Source of the DNA: Leptospira fletcheri | GTDB lineage: Bacteria; Spirochaetota; Leptospiria; Leptospirales; Leptospiraceae | Reading direction: 5' to 3' | NCBI RefSeq assembly: GCF_004769195.1 | Contig: NZ_RQET01000009.1 | Coordinates: forward strand, 1-64,000 | Length of the DNA stretch: 64,000 bases | Shown: in pieces, positions 9,101 to 17,129 of the stretch | Position numbering within the stretch: the stretch's first letter is position 1 | How the letters are laid out: every line of letters starts with the position of its first letter | The notes under the pieces: generated by a model | What the model saw: the letters and a program-made list of their open reading frames with translations, nothing else | The model's database searches: none | What the model was told of the DNA's origin: nothing | Program-made: the position numbers and the translations under genes

Positions 9101-11477
9101 CTAGTAACGCCCCCTGAGTCGTCTGCCAAGTCGCATACTGCGCGTTATAATTCGCCACCTGCCCCGACCAATTCATCACCGCGGGCAATACGTTATTCGT
9201 CCAGTTGGCGGAAAATCCCTGGAGCTGTGTCAGCAAATTCTGCCAAGTCGCCGCACTGGCGCTGGAATTATTGTCCTGCTCGTTAAAGCTGAGAGTGATC
9301 TGTATAGAGTCCGTTTGGTGATACATGGTAGCCGCACCGTAATAGACCCCATACACCCCCCAGAGTTCATTGTCCGTATAATTGTAAAAATTTCCGTACC
9401 CTGGATCACTCCAAGTGCGGTTGTTGCTATAATACTGCCCCCCCGGAATGGGCGTATAGGGCAGAGCGGTCACAGCTCCATAGGCATAAACAAAAGGCAA
9501 GGGGGCACATCCCGCATTCCCCAAACAATACGCCTGCGGATTATTGAAGTACTGTGCGGGATTCAAATTGATCGCCTGCAAATTCGTGGAGGGCATGTTC
9601 ACCCCGGTAATCGTCATCCCAGGAAAGAAATTCGCACTAGACGCTCCCCCGTATGCGGCACCTGCCCCGGAAAAAAAAGGGAACAAACAGGCCGGACTAG
9701 TGGAATCGAAATTGTTCGGATCACAGGTCCCGGTCAGAGAGGCAGAATACGCATTCATCAACCAATTGGAAAAATCCGTCCCGCTCACTGTTCCGTCGAT
9801 AAAATGCATGATCTCTACAGCCAAACCTGCAACCCCTTGGGTCGCCGCTGTACCTGTCGCAAACTGATAATCGAAAAGCGACATGTTAATCGTCATTGCC
9901 CCCGTGCTGGAACTGGTACCGTTCAGATAGTGAGCCACATTCGTCTGTACCAGCGCCTGTTCATTGAGCAAAAAGGTAGACATCTCGTTCGCTGCGTACG
10001 CCAAGGAGGCCTCGTACGACTGGATCTGGCAGGTATCCGCCACTCCCCCCGTACTCGGACAGGTCACACAACTCGCATCCCCCGTCGGACAGGTACTGCT
10101 AAAATACATCCCCGTCAAAGCGCTAGGAGTCGTATTGTCCACAATTGCCTGCACGCAACTCGCAGCCCCGCTCGCACAAGCCGACGTGGAAAATTTCTGC
10201 GTCGCCGTATTGTACGATCCCGTCACACAGGACTCTCCGGGATTCAAGCAACTCTGGGGATAACTCACCAGCGTTCCCTTCGTGGTATCAAAGACTGCAA
10301 GAGAGGTCATCCCCTGTGTGATCGCAGTCTCTATATCGTTGATCACTTTTTGGAAGGCCTGTCCGTCCGCGTTCAAGGACGTATGCACCGCCACCGACTT
10401 GGCAGAGTCCGCTGTACAAGCCGTCCCCACCACCTGGGCACAACTCGAACTGATGTACCCCGTCACCTGCCCTGTCGTGGCATTCATCGAATTGTCGTAC
10501 GTAAGAGTCGTACATTGGTCCGTGGCGGGACAGGTAGACACGAACTGTCCGCTCGTGGTATCGTACAGATAATAGCTACAAGTGTCTCCCGACGGACAGA
10601 TCCCTGGCAAATACGTCCCCGACACGGAGTCGTACGTGACATTCACGGAATTCCAAAACAGACTGTTCCCGTTCAAAAACTGTTGGTACCCGTCCATCGT
10701 CGTCTTCACCTGGTCCTTCACGTTCGCCTCGTACGACTGGATCTGGTTGATGTTCGACAAATACTGCGCGTTCGTGGTCGCGATCTGGTTCAACAGATTT
10801 TGGTAATTCGTATTCAATGCCTGCAACGACTGCTCGTAATTCCAAAGACCGTTTTGGATATTTGTGTTGTACTGACTGTACCACTGTTGTTCTAATTGCT
10901 GCAAAGAAAGCTGGGAATTCGTCAAAAACCCGTTACTCCCTCCGGTAGTGCTTAACGTAGGGGAATTCCCTTGTACCACCGCCTGAAATTCCGCGTCGAA
11001 TTGGTTCTTCAGGTTCGTGACTGTCGCAAGATTCCCTCCGTAATATGTGTCTATGAATTGGTTCCTTTGCAGTTGGATGGATACCTCAGCATCCGCCTGC
11101 CACTGGGTCAACAATTGGGAAGCCTGGCTCTCCAGCGCGTCATACACATAATTCTTATAATCCTGTACGCTCTGAAACTGGTCCTGCGTATGAACCAGGC
11201 TCACCTGGTTGCTGATTTGTGCCTGGATCTGGGCCTCCCATTCCGACTGCAACACCCCGTATCCCTGTAGCACCAAAGCGTCCCAGTTCGTGATGTTCTT
11301 CATTCCGTTCGCCGCAGAATACGTGGACTGCATCTGCTGGTTCCAACCCCCCGCAGCGTAACTGGGGGAATTCAACTGCGGAATCGGCGGCGTCGATTGG
11401 GATTCCAATTCTCGATCCAAGGAAAATAGAAACCCGAATAGGAGGAGGAAAAAGAAATACTTCTCTCTACGATTCAT
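3168..11477 (-). CDS. Giant Hint-containing polymorphic-toxin-like protein (Leptospira large-protein family)
   Basis: This protein has about 2769 residues from the ATG at 11477; a TTG at 11522 would add 15. It begins with a signal-like hydrophobic segment (FFFLLLFGFLFSL), so it is probably exported. A long Gln/Asn/Ser-rich, Cys-containing N-terminal half (to about residue 1000) is followed by a region with two related helical modules (DVEAIRQW and DVDAIHQW), then a Gly-rich part. A Hint domain runs from Cys2037 through TTWNHPF to VHN at residue 2212. The last 557 residues form a separate C-terminal domain ending in GANHFCLWLKTEDGWVNYNHTG, which resembles the His/Asn half of papain-fold cysteine peptidases. 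It matches my recollection of a very large Leptospira-specific family (TIGR04388). Hint domains of this type process or release C-terminal toxins. The effector function is inference. Confidence 0.8.
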   Translation of the reverse strand: MNRREKYFFFLLLFGFLFSLDRELESQSTPPIPQLNSPSYAAGGWNQQMQSTYSAANGMKNITNWDALVLQGYGVLQSEWEAQIQAQISNQVSLVHTQDQFQSVQDYKNYVYDALESQASQLLTQWQADAEVSIQLQRNQFIDTYYGGNLATVTNLKNQFDAEFQAVVQGNSPTLSTTGGSNGFLTNSQLSLQQLEQQWYSQYNTNIQNGLWNYEQSLQALNTNYQNLLNQIATTNAQYLSNINQIQSYEANVKDQVKTTMDGYQQFLNGNSLFWNSVNVTYDSVSGTYLPGICPSGDTCSYYLYDTTSGQFVSTCPATDQCTTLTYDNSMNATTGQVTGYISSSCAQVVGTACTADSAKSVAVHTSLNADGQAFQKVINDIETAITQGMTSLAVFDTTKGTLVSYPQSCLNPGESCVTGSYNTATQKFSTSACASGAASCVQAIVDNTTPSALTGMYFSSTCPTGDASCVTCPSTGGVADTCQIQSYEASLAYAANEMSTFLLNEQALVQTNVAHYLNGTSSSTGAMTINMSLFDYQFATGTAATQGVAGLAVEIMHFIDGTVSGTDFSNWLMNAYSASLTGTCDPNNFDSTSPACLFPFFSGAGAAYGGASSANFFPGMTITGVNMPSTNLQAINLNPAQYFNNPQAYCLGNAGCAPLPFVYAYGAVTALPYTPIPGGQYYSNNRTWSDPGYGNFYNYTDNELWGVYGVYYGAATMYHQTDSIQITLSFNEQDNNSSASAATWQNLLTQLQGFSANWTNNVLPAVMNWSGQVANYNAQYATWQTTQGALLAQAQSDYSNALAGLQSSETGWLTQMHDLQAKTSASFLAANNALRDGKSQADLSALSTELLGNLTLSRLDSGSGLAQSSGVLDTSKLFAGEASSLSNVNPNTGLPNFSLLGIFSGTFGQSVAGLTNLSLLSSTNNALLNEKMNYMQQMVSNLAGQQAFTQNGEQQLLQDRHLSTKTVGQEKDAKTFLTNSDGQYVKCDAGGGNCTACADQSTGCETMDSLITSVCGDSLSTCTKYTANKYTNVHMNKDGDIEMDQAVYTGKATYQGSSSSCGGGSGEASDANDYCFNTQNQHLTIKAPHATFMMGNGMNSVGNIFDTSQAEGNRISSVINSSFKHASDFFGVNNFSTALLANLAKTDHANSLNAEAAGKSAGDQAFVAGIVEAYVNYVANGGHGMKGFVKMEVHNLVQNAITTLLVNTYHLSPDVATYLAGGLIDWKQAQHAKHELRINAWKNDLEGIAAGAALAPFGGLFGITGVLTGEAVGPGMGNVFTGLNNRSDVEAIRQWRQDRENVVGLAVTLYGKEHNWPPDQIALAAQWANDFVHARDAKAELGWTGPMLSVGRLMGVMRNLEAPFAEIEGGLLKFGAHLGGQAGLVGRHAEEHFDDNVRFGVNNAKLKADVDAIHQWKTDKVNMVGNYVQQVGKANGWSDEYTQAMVRIAEGFVIRQQARADLRKTRLTDEFALGPLAVLDQVLFKGGIESLVSRGVKGILTTFADVGHSLGLVSDQFRSDTYANTSVWNDKFTGASLQAATQAGKIDKSYIKSQERDLLFTTIAAILDPNGNPNDIKNFGKLLEGYMDQRTAKKEAREQRLKDTEQVIEIAAAAAFSVCTAGAGSGTMFEVLGQVAMNVGRFSMTYGQMIASAISITAQTVIGGELGGTNGAIAGLANGLLGAATLSGNLPVSGFVSWTPGHSENLLTGEAGQKGGWGGGFSANIGGFGEKDMGTIGFTYAPGTGLDVNANYAFGGKSFQMPAGSFVGIDINTKTGNYTVNGGYDFNPGGENHVGMTVSASRDGSANAGAFYNYSKQDPQPEPGSKPVLGADGKPVPPPKSFMGKMGAVGAALTMSNDGTFDLAGQWKGVNVASMSYDTNTHKLGQVHGSGTFFSDFASSVAQENASNNIEKQQKQMDEPTGKLLVKMGMMSDEERLNILNSEGPGKLNEMFDTYKKNMSDSGNIEQWKNQVSAAGDALGMRVQFDEGKSAKTALESAWNRFKGDVFGSFGIANDGSKSYSAGKDEEPSVLRTKTCFDKSVEVKTTKGYKSFGDLRLGDEVYSLNEETGEIEIQKVTELFVHNVRSVHEIDFENKASIKTTWNHPFAIQNRGWVNVEDIHAGDRSITGNSIRTAMMKSLAIGNGISIGASIAGSSNTVRITQTNWQTESKGTLGIRRIEEKSSTQKVYNIEVEKNHNYFVRVGKEDVLVHNYIVDVRLEKIPAEDLAMLSKPNSDPKYSEIKWGDKTYNRVIENGAVRYERQGANGSKEVLRVSSAGYIEQKTVWGGFMGLGGKESKASYYKANEVNIAERNSDKANGVKEEPLAPYEKAADSRYVTDKLSKLWSEKGIDGSKYGFGMKELRQTNSYSKELTLVDHELEFTKANKSQVEGAAARIRKLEVEKSKLTNALDKLYESAKTAYTQVGYDSRDSNGRYTGEFAKFNKEPKEFGSSGQDANLLMNEVRIKAQAVLGFKSGTERARMEEILGSLNSLEVQRKMSTKQNKISREEWIRTATRGLEDVSEKPGESREKYMERLNSVEAGAQDRTRGTAVQLSVAIELLQRAFERGDLKPAIPHDAPDYAQRLENYKKFVKFVEGGWSPELGSKTAAEICRTYTNYLQAVEGKVTKASFVEWYTYKGISGDLGFSQGAPVVDLGHTPGFSKSWGVETEGSNNFASVRLDPKTGELRGIVNPIPLDSLRQKLAEFPVGKVIQVYDDTDNTPGANHFCLWLKTEDGWVNYNHTGGESGGVRRGKTIKFNENLKVFKIYY
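5362..6215. repeat. Copy B of the 854-bp duplication, inside the giant gene
   Basis: This is the partner of 851-1704 at constant spacing. It encodes the region from GGKSFQMP up to the Hint cysteine, just before the variable effector part. Such long identity next to diverged Hint domains suggests recent duplication or ongoing gene conversion. Confidence 0.9.
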
Positions 11478-11576
11478 ACGACAAACCGATCCATCAATAA
11501 TCTCGAATGCTCTTCTCCGCAAAAACGGAGATCATTTGTTTTTTCGCTTGGATAGAATGAAAAAAAACGAAGCGCC

Positions 11577-12176
11577 TCAAGGCGGCTGGGTACTGGACAC
11601 GCACCTTAAATAATACGGATTGCTTGTAGAGGAGGTAAAATACACGTACCCGTAATAAAAATTCACGGTCCACGCGTACCCTGTCTGATTCAACCACTGG
11701 ACCGGATTCGAAGTCCAAAAAAAGTCCGGGATCCCGCTCCCGCCGGAAGCAGACCCCGGGTCAAAGGAGGAGTCTATGGCGGGGTTGACTCTGGAACGGT
11801 CCAACAAAGACCGAAGCTCCAGCAAAGTCGGAAGCCTCCAAGCGCTCCCGTACATCTTAGTGCAATACCCGTTGCCGAAGGTCGCGCTGCCCCAATCCAC
11901 CGCGGAGGTACTAGGCACACCGCTCGGAAGATTCTGGGTCGCACAAGCCGAACTGCTGGGATTCCAAGTCTGGGGAAAAATACATTTCTGCCAATACAGA
12001 CCCGTGGCGCTATCCTTCAACACCCCCGGAACCGATGCCCCCGAACCGCTACTCGTCGCAACGGAAAACCTTGCCGTGGGCGCCGCCAAACCCAAATCCG
12101 CAAAGGGCAAATACAGACAAAACAGCAAACCGAGCCGGACCGAAGATTTCAATGCCTGCCAAGCAAATCCCATCAT
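11577..12176 (-). CDS. Exported DUF1566 (Lcl C-terminal domain) protein
   Basis: This 199-residue protein has an N-terminal hydrophobic signal ending near LGLAAP. A DUF1566-type domain follows, with the hallmarks GLYWQKC, AWRLPTLLELRSLLDRS, FFWTSNP and YYLRCVS. The family is common in exported proteins of Leptospira; its biochemical role is unclear. The gene lies 4 bp after the larger DUF1566 protein (stop at 12181) and about 100 bp before the giant protein, so the three probably form one leftward transcript. GAGGGT lies directly before the ATG. It may be an accessory or surface component of the giant-protein locus, by context only. Confidence 0.8.
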   Translation of the reverse strand: MMGFAWQALKSSVRLGLLFCLYLPFADLGLAAPTARFSVATSSGSGASVPGVLKDSATGLYWQKCIFPQTWNPSSSACATQNLPSGVPSTSAVDWGSATFGNGYCTKMYGSAWRLPTLLELRSLLDRSRVNPAIDSSFDPGSASGGSGIPDFFWTSNPVQWLNQTGYAWTVNFYYGYVYFTSSTSNPYYLRCVSSTQPP

Positions 12177-12180
12177 ACCC

Positions 12181-14934
12181 TCATCTCCCCGCCACGCACC
12201 GCAGATACATCGCCGCGTAAGGCGGATTCGCCCCGCTCAACAATCCGTTCACGAATGTCGTATTCGGCATTCCGAAATCCGCATACCAAGCCTGGCTCGG
12301 ATCCCCTGCAAATACGCTCGAAGTCCAGTACCAACCCCGAGCAGTGGACGGAAAAGCGGTCGAGTTGATGGCCGGAGGAGCAGCGTTCGGAGGAGGAGTC
12401 GTTGCAATGGTAAAATCCTGGATGGACTGCAACTCCGTGGAACTCGGCAACCTCCAGTCCGTTCGACCTGCAAACCCCGCATTCGCGTTCGCCGCATTCA
12501 GATACGAACAAGCGTTGATCGCCTGATAAAACGTAAGAGCGGAAGCCCCCGTAGGAACCGTCTCCGAAACGGTTTTCCAATACAGTTGCGTGCTATTGTC
12601 TATAGTCACGGAATCCGAGGGAAATCCGGAAAAAATCGTCACAGGAGTCGGATTGTATGACGGAGCAGCTTGGCCAAACCAGGTCCCGCTCGCCGCCTCG
12701 TACGTCGTGGTGGTAAATGCCATACTTGCATTCGAGGCCATCACATTCCCCATCACATCCTTCATACTCGAGCCCGTCAGGGACCATTGCAAAAGCGCGT
12801 TTTCGGGAAAGAACTTCCAAGGGAGTTGGACCTGCAACGTGTCCGGACTCGTCCAGGAATACTGAATATTCGTAATATCTAATGTCTGCCAAAGCTGACC
12901 CGCCTTGGCCGTATAAGCCGTAATCGAAAACCCCGGAGCCAAACTCTGGTTCATCGGCTCGCTAAACGTCAGGGTGATCGTCCCCGGCTTCGGATTCACT
13001 CCCGTCGCCCCCCCGCTCGGACTCACCGAAGTCACCGTCGGAGCCAAGGTGTCCTTCCAGATCGCACCCACCACGCTTCCGTAATGCGCTTGGTTCAGTT
13101 CGTTAGCCACACAAAGTACGATCGAATTCTTACCTGCCGTAAAATTCAAGTTCGCCATCGTAGTCACCACCGGAACATTTTCTTGGATATCGAAAATGCT
13201 CGCATTCGGACTGGAAACCACCACATTCCCGCTCGCATACGCCGTGCTCGAGCCCGCCAAGGCGGTCCCGTTATTACACTCGCAATCCGAAACCGTGCTG
13301 TACAAAACCCCGGAAGGACCCTGGTAATTCGTCGTGGTCGTGCTAGTACTTCCGGTACCGCTAGTCGTTTGCACCTGGGTACACTTGTTTCCTCCCAGAA
13401 GCACCTTATAAGAGGCTCCGCTCTGCACCCCGAACTGCCAATTGACTTGAGCGTCCGTACTCCCGTTCACCGCCTGGGTGGACGGGTACGAATTGATCGT
13501 GACCGTCGGAAGATTCGGATCGATCGTATAGACCGCGCTACCCTGAGTGGACAAATTCCCAGCATTGTCCATCGCCAGATAACGGATCGTTGCAGTCGTC
13601 TTTACGGAAATCGGAGTGCTCGAGGAATACGCGATCCCGTTCGTGATCGTTTGCGTGGCCGTATTGATGGAAGGCAAGGATCCGTCCGTAGTATAAGCCA
13701 CAAGATACCCGGAAGCCGTACTCACATTATCCGAATAATTCAATTGCACCGAAACGGGAGAACTCCCATACCCTCCACCCCCCGGATTCGGAGTCACCGT
13801 AGGAGGTTGGTTATCCAAAGTAACGGTCAAAGACAACTTCCCCGTTTGCCCCGCAGTCACGCATACGAAAATAGGATTCACTCCGGCGACCAACTGGCTC
13901 GCATTCACAAAAGTGGTCTGTGCCGAATTTGCCGCAACAGTGCCGCTCCCTACGATCGTTCCGTCCGTGCAACCCGTCGCGCCCAAGCGCACCGAATACG
14001 ACCCCGCCTGGTTCGACTTCCAACTGAAGGTAGTGGAATTGATCGCACCCGCATTGGTACTCAAATACGCGGAACCCAAAGAATTCACGATCGTGATGTT
14101 CGGAATCGTATGATTCACGATGTATGTGGCCGTATGCACTGCCTCCACATTCCCCGCTAAATCTCTACACCTGTATTCCACGGTATACGTCCCGTCCCCG
14201 TTCCCGTTCCCGCCTACCGCAAACGTCGTCTTAGGAGGATTCGTAATCGTCCCATGGACCGGACTGAAGGTAGGAGTGCTTCCATCCAAAGTGTAATCCA
14301 AGTTCCCCGGAGCCACATTGTCCGCGCAGGAAATCGTCACCGACTGAGCCCCTCCGTACGTCCCGGGAACGGGAGTGATCGAACTGCTCGGCGCAATCGT
14401 ATCCGCCTTCTCCCGAGCCATCATAGGGTTATCCACCACCCCGTTACCGGTCGTGTCGAATCCCTGGCCAGGAACCACGGTCACAACATTTCCGGTACAG
14501 TTGATCCCCGTCGTCAGATTCACGCTCCCATCCGGTTTATAACACAAATAATAATCCGGAACCCCGTCCCCATTCACATCCACTGCGTATGGATTCGTGT
14601 TCCCATTGTACAAAAAGACCAGATTCGGAACCCCATTCCCTTCCGTGGCAATCCCCAAAGTGGAACCCGCACTACTCGGATCCACCACGATCCCCCCACC
14701 GCTCGCCTTATTAGCGGAATTCAGATTCACGGTTTGGCCGGGGAGAAAAAACGCATGGCCCACAAAGGGAAGAGGATTGGAAGGAAAACTCGTTCCGGAA
14801 TTCGCCTGGCTCGTCACCATTCCCTCCAAAGCGGCCAAAAGACCGTAACCGGGAGATTGCGGACTGCAAGAGCAGAACACAAAAGCAACCCCTGCCACAA
14901 AGAGAGAAAAACAAAATTTCCGAGCCGACTGCAT
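12181..14934 (-). CDS. DUF1566 lipoprotein with Ig-like and chitobiase C-terminal-like repeats
   Basis: The protein has about 917 residues from the ATG at 14934, which gives a lipoprotein signal (FSLFVAGVAFVFCSC, acylated Cys near residue 24). A TTG at 14988 would add 18 residues without a clear ribosome site. It contains a VDVNGDGVPDYY calcium-loop-like motif and two or three beta-sandwich segments of the chitobiase C-terminal type (DYTLDGSTPTFSP, AYTTDGSLPSI). A bacterial Ig-like Big_5 segment follows (TVTSVSPSGGATGVNPKPGTITLTFSEPM), and a C-terminal DUF1566 domain (TDWRLPSSTELQSIQ, GWYWTSSVF, AMYLRCVAG). This architecture suggests a surface-exposed adhesin-like lipoprotein. It is the first gene of the leftward giant-protein operon. 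Confidence 0.8.
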   Translation of the reverse strand: MQSARKFCFSLFVAGVAFVFCSCSPQSPGYGLLAALEGMVTSQANSGTSFPSNPLPFVGHAFFLPGQTVNLNSANKASGGGIVVDPSSAGSTLGIATEGNGVPNLVFLYNGNTNPYAVDVNGDGVPDYYLCYKPDGSVNLTTGINCTGNVVTVVPGQGFDTTGNGVVDNPMMAREKADTIAPSSSITPVPGTYGGAQSVTISCADNVAPGNLDYTLDGSTPTFSPVHGTITNPPKTTFAVGGNGNGDGTYTVEYRCRDLAGNVEAVHTATYIVNHTIPNITIVNSLGSAYLSTNAGAINSTTFSWKSNQAGSYSVRLGATGCTDGTIVGSGTVAANSAQTTFVNASQLVAGVNPIFVCVTAGQTGKLSLTVTLDNQPPTVTPNPGGGGYGSSPVSVQLNYSDNVSTASGYLVAYTTDGSLPSINTATQTITNGIAYSSSTPISVKTTATIRYLAMDNAGNLSTQGSAVYTIDPNLPTVTINSYPSTQAVNGSTDAQVNWQFGVQSGASYKVLLGGNKCTQVQTTSGTGSTSTTTTNYQGPSGVLYSTVSDCECNNGTALAGSSTAYASGNVVVSSPNASIFDIQENVPVVTTMANLNFTAGKNSIVLCVANELNQAHYGSVVGAIWKDTLAPTVTSVSPSGGATGVNPKPGTITLTFSEPMNQSLAPGFSITAYTAKAGQLWQTLDITNIQYSWTSPDTLQVQLPWKFFPENALLQWSLTGSSMKDVMGNVMASNASMAFTTTTYEAASGTWFGQAAPSYNPTPVTIFSGFPSDSVTIDNSTQLYWKTVSETVPTGASALTFYQAINACSYLNAANANAGFAGRTDWRLPSSTELQSIQDFTIATTPPPNAAPPAINSTAFPSTARGWYWTSSVFAGDPSQAWYADFGMPNTTFVNGLLSGANPPYAAMYLRCVAGR

Positions 14935-15151
14935 AAAAAAAGAACGTACCGATGCAGATTTCGCGTACGAATTCGATCCTGGCAACAAAATTCACCCGCC
15001 GGAGACTCAAAAATTCGTAAATTTTTTAATAAACGACCCCCCTCAAGGGATAAAAAACCCAAAATAATCTAGAGTCCCCCACCACAAAGTCGTAGACTTT
15101 TCGTCAAATGAACATTTTCTTGGGCCAAAAGAAGGAGATTCCTAGATCCCC

Positions 15152-15652
15152 ATGAAAAACATTGCAACCTTTGCAACCCTAGTATTAATCGCAGCCCTCA
15201 CCCTCTCCGGATGCCACAAAAGCAGCAACAAAGACGGCGACAACCTCACACTCTACACCCTACTCAACAACGCCAGCAACACTGCCTGTGGGGACAGCTA
15301 CGGCCTCAGCCAATTTTCCTACCCTCTAGCCAAAGTTTCCAAGGGCCAAACCGTGCCGTTCTCCACCACATACATTGCAAAAGACGGCAAGTATGAAGGT
15401 ACAATAATGTTTACCGTCAATCCGGGAGATGTTATAACTGTCTCCGCTCCGGCAGGTACATTCAATATATTGAAAGGATCTTGTCCAATTTCGACAACAA
15501 ACGTTCCGATCACCCCCGTCTCAGTAAGTGATTTTAACCCATCTGGTCCGACAGTCAATTCAGCATTTACGACGCTGAATGCCGGGACCTATGTAGTCCT
15601 CTTCAAACAAGGCGGTACCCAATCTACCAACAACACAGTTCAAATCCAATAA
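15152..15652 (+). CDS. Small lipoprotein of unknown function
   Basis: This 166-residue protein has a classic lipoprotein signal: basic MKN, hydrophobic core and LTLSGC lipobox (Cys about residue 21). AAGGAG lies about 16 nt upstream of the ATG. The mature part is Thr/Ser/Asn-rich with predicted beta character and two further cysteines (TACGDS, KGSCPIS). I do not recognise the domain. It is divergent from the DUF1566-giant operon, with about 220 bp between the two start codons; both promoters probably lie there. Confidence 0.75.
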   Translation: MKNIATFATLVLIAALTLSGCHKSSNKDGDNLTLYTLLNNASNTACGDSYGLSQFSYPLAKVSKGQTVPFSTTYIAKDGKYEGTIMFTVNPGDVITVSAPAGTFNILKGSCPISTTNVPITPVSVSDFNPSGPTVNSAFTTLNAGTYVVLFKQGGTQSTNNTVQIQ

Positions 15653-15681
15653 CCGCTCCTCCCCGACCGGATCTTAACAAC

Positions 15682-15703
15682 ACTCTGCCCGGACGGGCAG
15701 AGT
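15682..15703 (+). terminator. Strong hairpin after the small lipoprotein gene
   Basis: ACTCTGCCCG and CGGGCAGAGT form a perfect 10-bp palindrome around GA (as RNA, about 9 bp with a 4-nt loop), 30 bp after the lipoprotein stop. There is no U-run behind it, so termination would be weak or Rho-assisted. The rest of 15653-15924 shows no gene. Confidence 0.5.
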
Positions 15704-15924
15704 CCCCGCCTCGCTGCCCCTGAGCGGTCGGAGCAAAAATTCCTCTTCTGGAAGAAAAGAAGACCCAAGCCTCCCCTTAGATACACTTAGAAAGAATCAA
15801 AGCTAGTAGAATTTTCGTAGGGTTTCTATTGACTTGATTTTTTTTAAAGTGTGATGATAAATCCAAGAACGGGTAATATACCAACGAATAGATAGATTCT
15901 GTTGGTAAGGAATCACTTAGGGTT

Positions 15925-16329
15925 ATGAGATTCAAAGCGGATGTAATCCCTCTAAAAGCGGGAGCAATCGTATTTCGCCACCAAGCCCCTGGCGGAGAAA
16001 GCTCTTTACCTATATTAATTTATCAGATCAAAAACGATACGGAAAACTTATATTATGCGGAAGTACTACCCTTAAGCCAAGTTGGCTCGGGACGGAACAT
16101 AGAGGAAGCTCTGGAAGATCTAAGCGACAGTGTCAAATGGTATCTCAAAGAAGCATTTGAAGATCCTGACAACACGGTTGTTGTCCTATTTTCGCCGGAG
16201 AAATTTCGTCTATACAAGAGGCTTCTTCCCCAAAAACAAAAAACGACTCCAAATACGGAATACTTTAGCACGTTTCGAAAAAGAGAATCCTTAGCAAATA
16301 CGGATTCTTCACAATTTGTCATAGCCTAA
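15925..16329 (+). CDS. Hypothetical protein, weakly HicB-like
   Basis: I do not recognise this 134-residue protein with confidence. Its middle (YYAEVLPLSQVGSGRNIEEALEDLSDSVKWYLKEAF) has the strand-then-helix pattern seen in HicB-type antitoxins. No HicA-like partner (small, with a conserved His) is adjacent and there is no obvious DNA-binding domain. It sits 140 bp upstream of vapBC. The C-terminal 30 residues are polar and probably disordered. Confidence 0.55.
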   Translation: MRFKADVIPLKAGAIVFRHQAPGGESSLPILIYQIKNDTENLYYAEVLPLSQVGSGRNIEEALEDLSDSVKWYLKEAFEDPDNTVVVLFSPEKFRLYKRLLPQKQKTTPNTEYFSTFRKRESLANTDSSQFVIA

Positions 16330-16445
16330 TTTTTATCTGTCGTTGGTCGAATGGGTTTTATTCGGAAGATCCCTTGATACCGTTGGCCATGCTAGAAACA
16401 ATTGGGAGAGGCTTTGAAACTTCCTCCCGGAAAACCGATTGACTA

Positions 16446-16483
16446 CTCGATTCATATATATTATAGCATATATATGAATCGAG
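16446..16483. promoter_or_regulatory. Perfect inverted repeat over the vapB start codon (putative VapBC operator)
   Basis: Two 16-bp arms, CTCGATTCATATATAT and its exact complement, flank the 6-nt spacer TATAGC. The right arm covers the vapB ATG at 16474. VapB-family antitoxins usually bind such palindromes to repress their own operon. In RNA the arms would also bury the start codon. Confidence 0.75.
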
Positions 16484-16704
16484 CAAAGATATTCAAAAAC
16501 GGAGACAGTCAGGCGGTTCGGCTACCGAAAGAATATAGATTCCAAGGGCGTGAGGTCTATATCAGAAAGGAAGGAGAAAACGTAATATTAACCCCAGTGG
16601 ATGACGCTTTAGATCGATTCTGGAATACTTTGAATGAGTTTTCCGAGGACTTAGCCTTAGAGCGGAACCAGCCTAAAAAATACGAGCAACGCGATTCGAT
16701 ATGA
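16474..16704 (+). CDS. vapB: VapB-type antitoxin
   Basis: The protein has 76 residues from the ATG at 16474. The N-terminus MNRAKIFKNGDSQAVRLPKEYRF is the AbrB/MazE-like swapped-hairpin DNA-binding fold typical of VapB (pattern FxNGxSQAVRLPKE). The acidic C-terminal half should wrap the toxin. The stop overlaps the vapC start as ATGA (16701-16704), the usual translational coupling. An upstream TTG at 16402 would add 24 residues not typical of the family. No Shine-Dalgarno precedes the ATG, which lies within a perfect palindrome. Confidence 0.9.
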   Translation: MNRAKIFKNGDSQAVRLPKEYRFQGREVYIRKEGENVILTPVDDALDRFWNTLNEFSEDLALERNQPKKYEQRDSI

Positions 16705-17102
16705 CGAAGGTTCTTTTAGATACGAATATCTGCATTTATATCATCAATAAGAGGCCGGACTCCGTTTATAAGAAATTTAAGAAAATAGAATTAGAAAACA
16801 TCTATATTTCATCGATCACGGAATTTGAACTTCGATACGGTGTTCAGAAAAGCAGATTTTTTGAGAAAAATAAGAAAGCGCTAGATGATTTCCTGAATTA
16901 CTTGAATATTCTTTCCTATGGCAGGGAAGAAACCGAGATTTCCGCCAGAATTCGATCTGAATTGGAAAAATCGGGAAATCCGATAGGACCTTACGACCTT
17001 CTGATAGCATCCCAAGCCGTCTCTAACGGATACATCCTTGTGACGAACAATGAAAAAGAATTCAAAAAAATCCGGGGCCTCAAGATCGAAAATTGGATCT
17101 AG
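16701..17102 (+). CDS. vapC: VapC-type PIN-domain ribonuclease toxin
   Basis: This 133-residue PIN-domain protein is a predicted Mg-dependent endoribonuclease that cleaves RNA when VapB is degraded. The acidic active-site residues are visible: Asp7 in LLDTN, Glu43 in TEFELRYG, the Asp of GPYDLLIA (about residue 97) and TNNEKEF near residue 114. Length and motif order are normal, so it looks intact. It overlaps vapB by 4 bp. Typical VapC targets are tRNAs or rRNA loops; the target here cannot be read from sequence. Confidence 0.92.
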   Translation: MTKVLLDTNICIYIINKRPDSVYKKFKKIELENIYISSITEFELRYGVQKSRFFEKNKKALDDFLNYLNILSYGREETEISARIRSELEKSGNPIGPYDLLIASQAVSNGYILVTNNEKEFKKIRGLKIENWI

Positions 17103-17129
17103 GCAATCCCGGACAGAGCCGCCTCGCAC

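Noticed and set aside
9315..10895. Long rightward open frame of about 526 codons opposite the giant gene
   Set aside because: It lies wholly inside the giant coding region, is rich in Arg, His and Ile as antisense frames of this codon usage are, and has no domain.
13084..14160. Rightward Arg/His-rich open frame opposite the DUF1566 lipoprotein
   Set aside because: It is an antisense shadow of a clearly coding frame with recognisable domains on the other strand.
15925..16329. HicAB toxin-antitoxin pair
   Set aside because: Only a weak HicB-like pattern is present and no HicA-like partner lies on either side.
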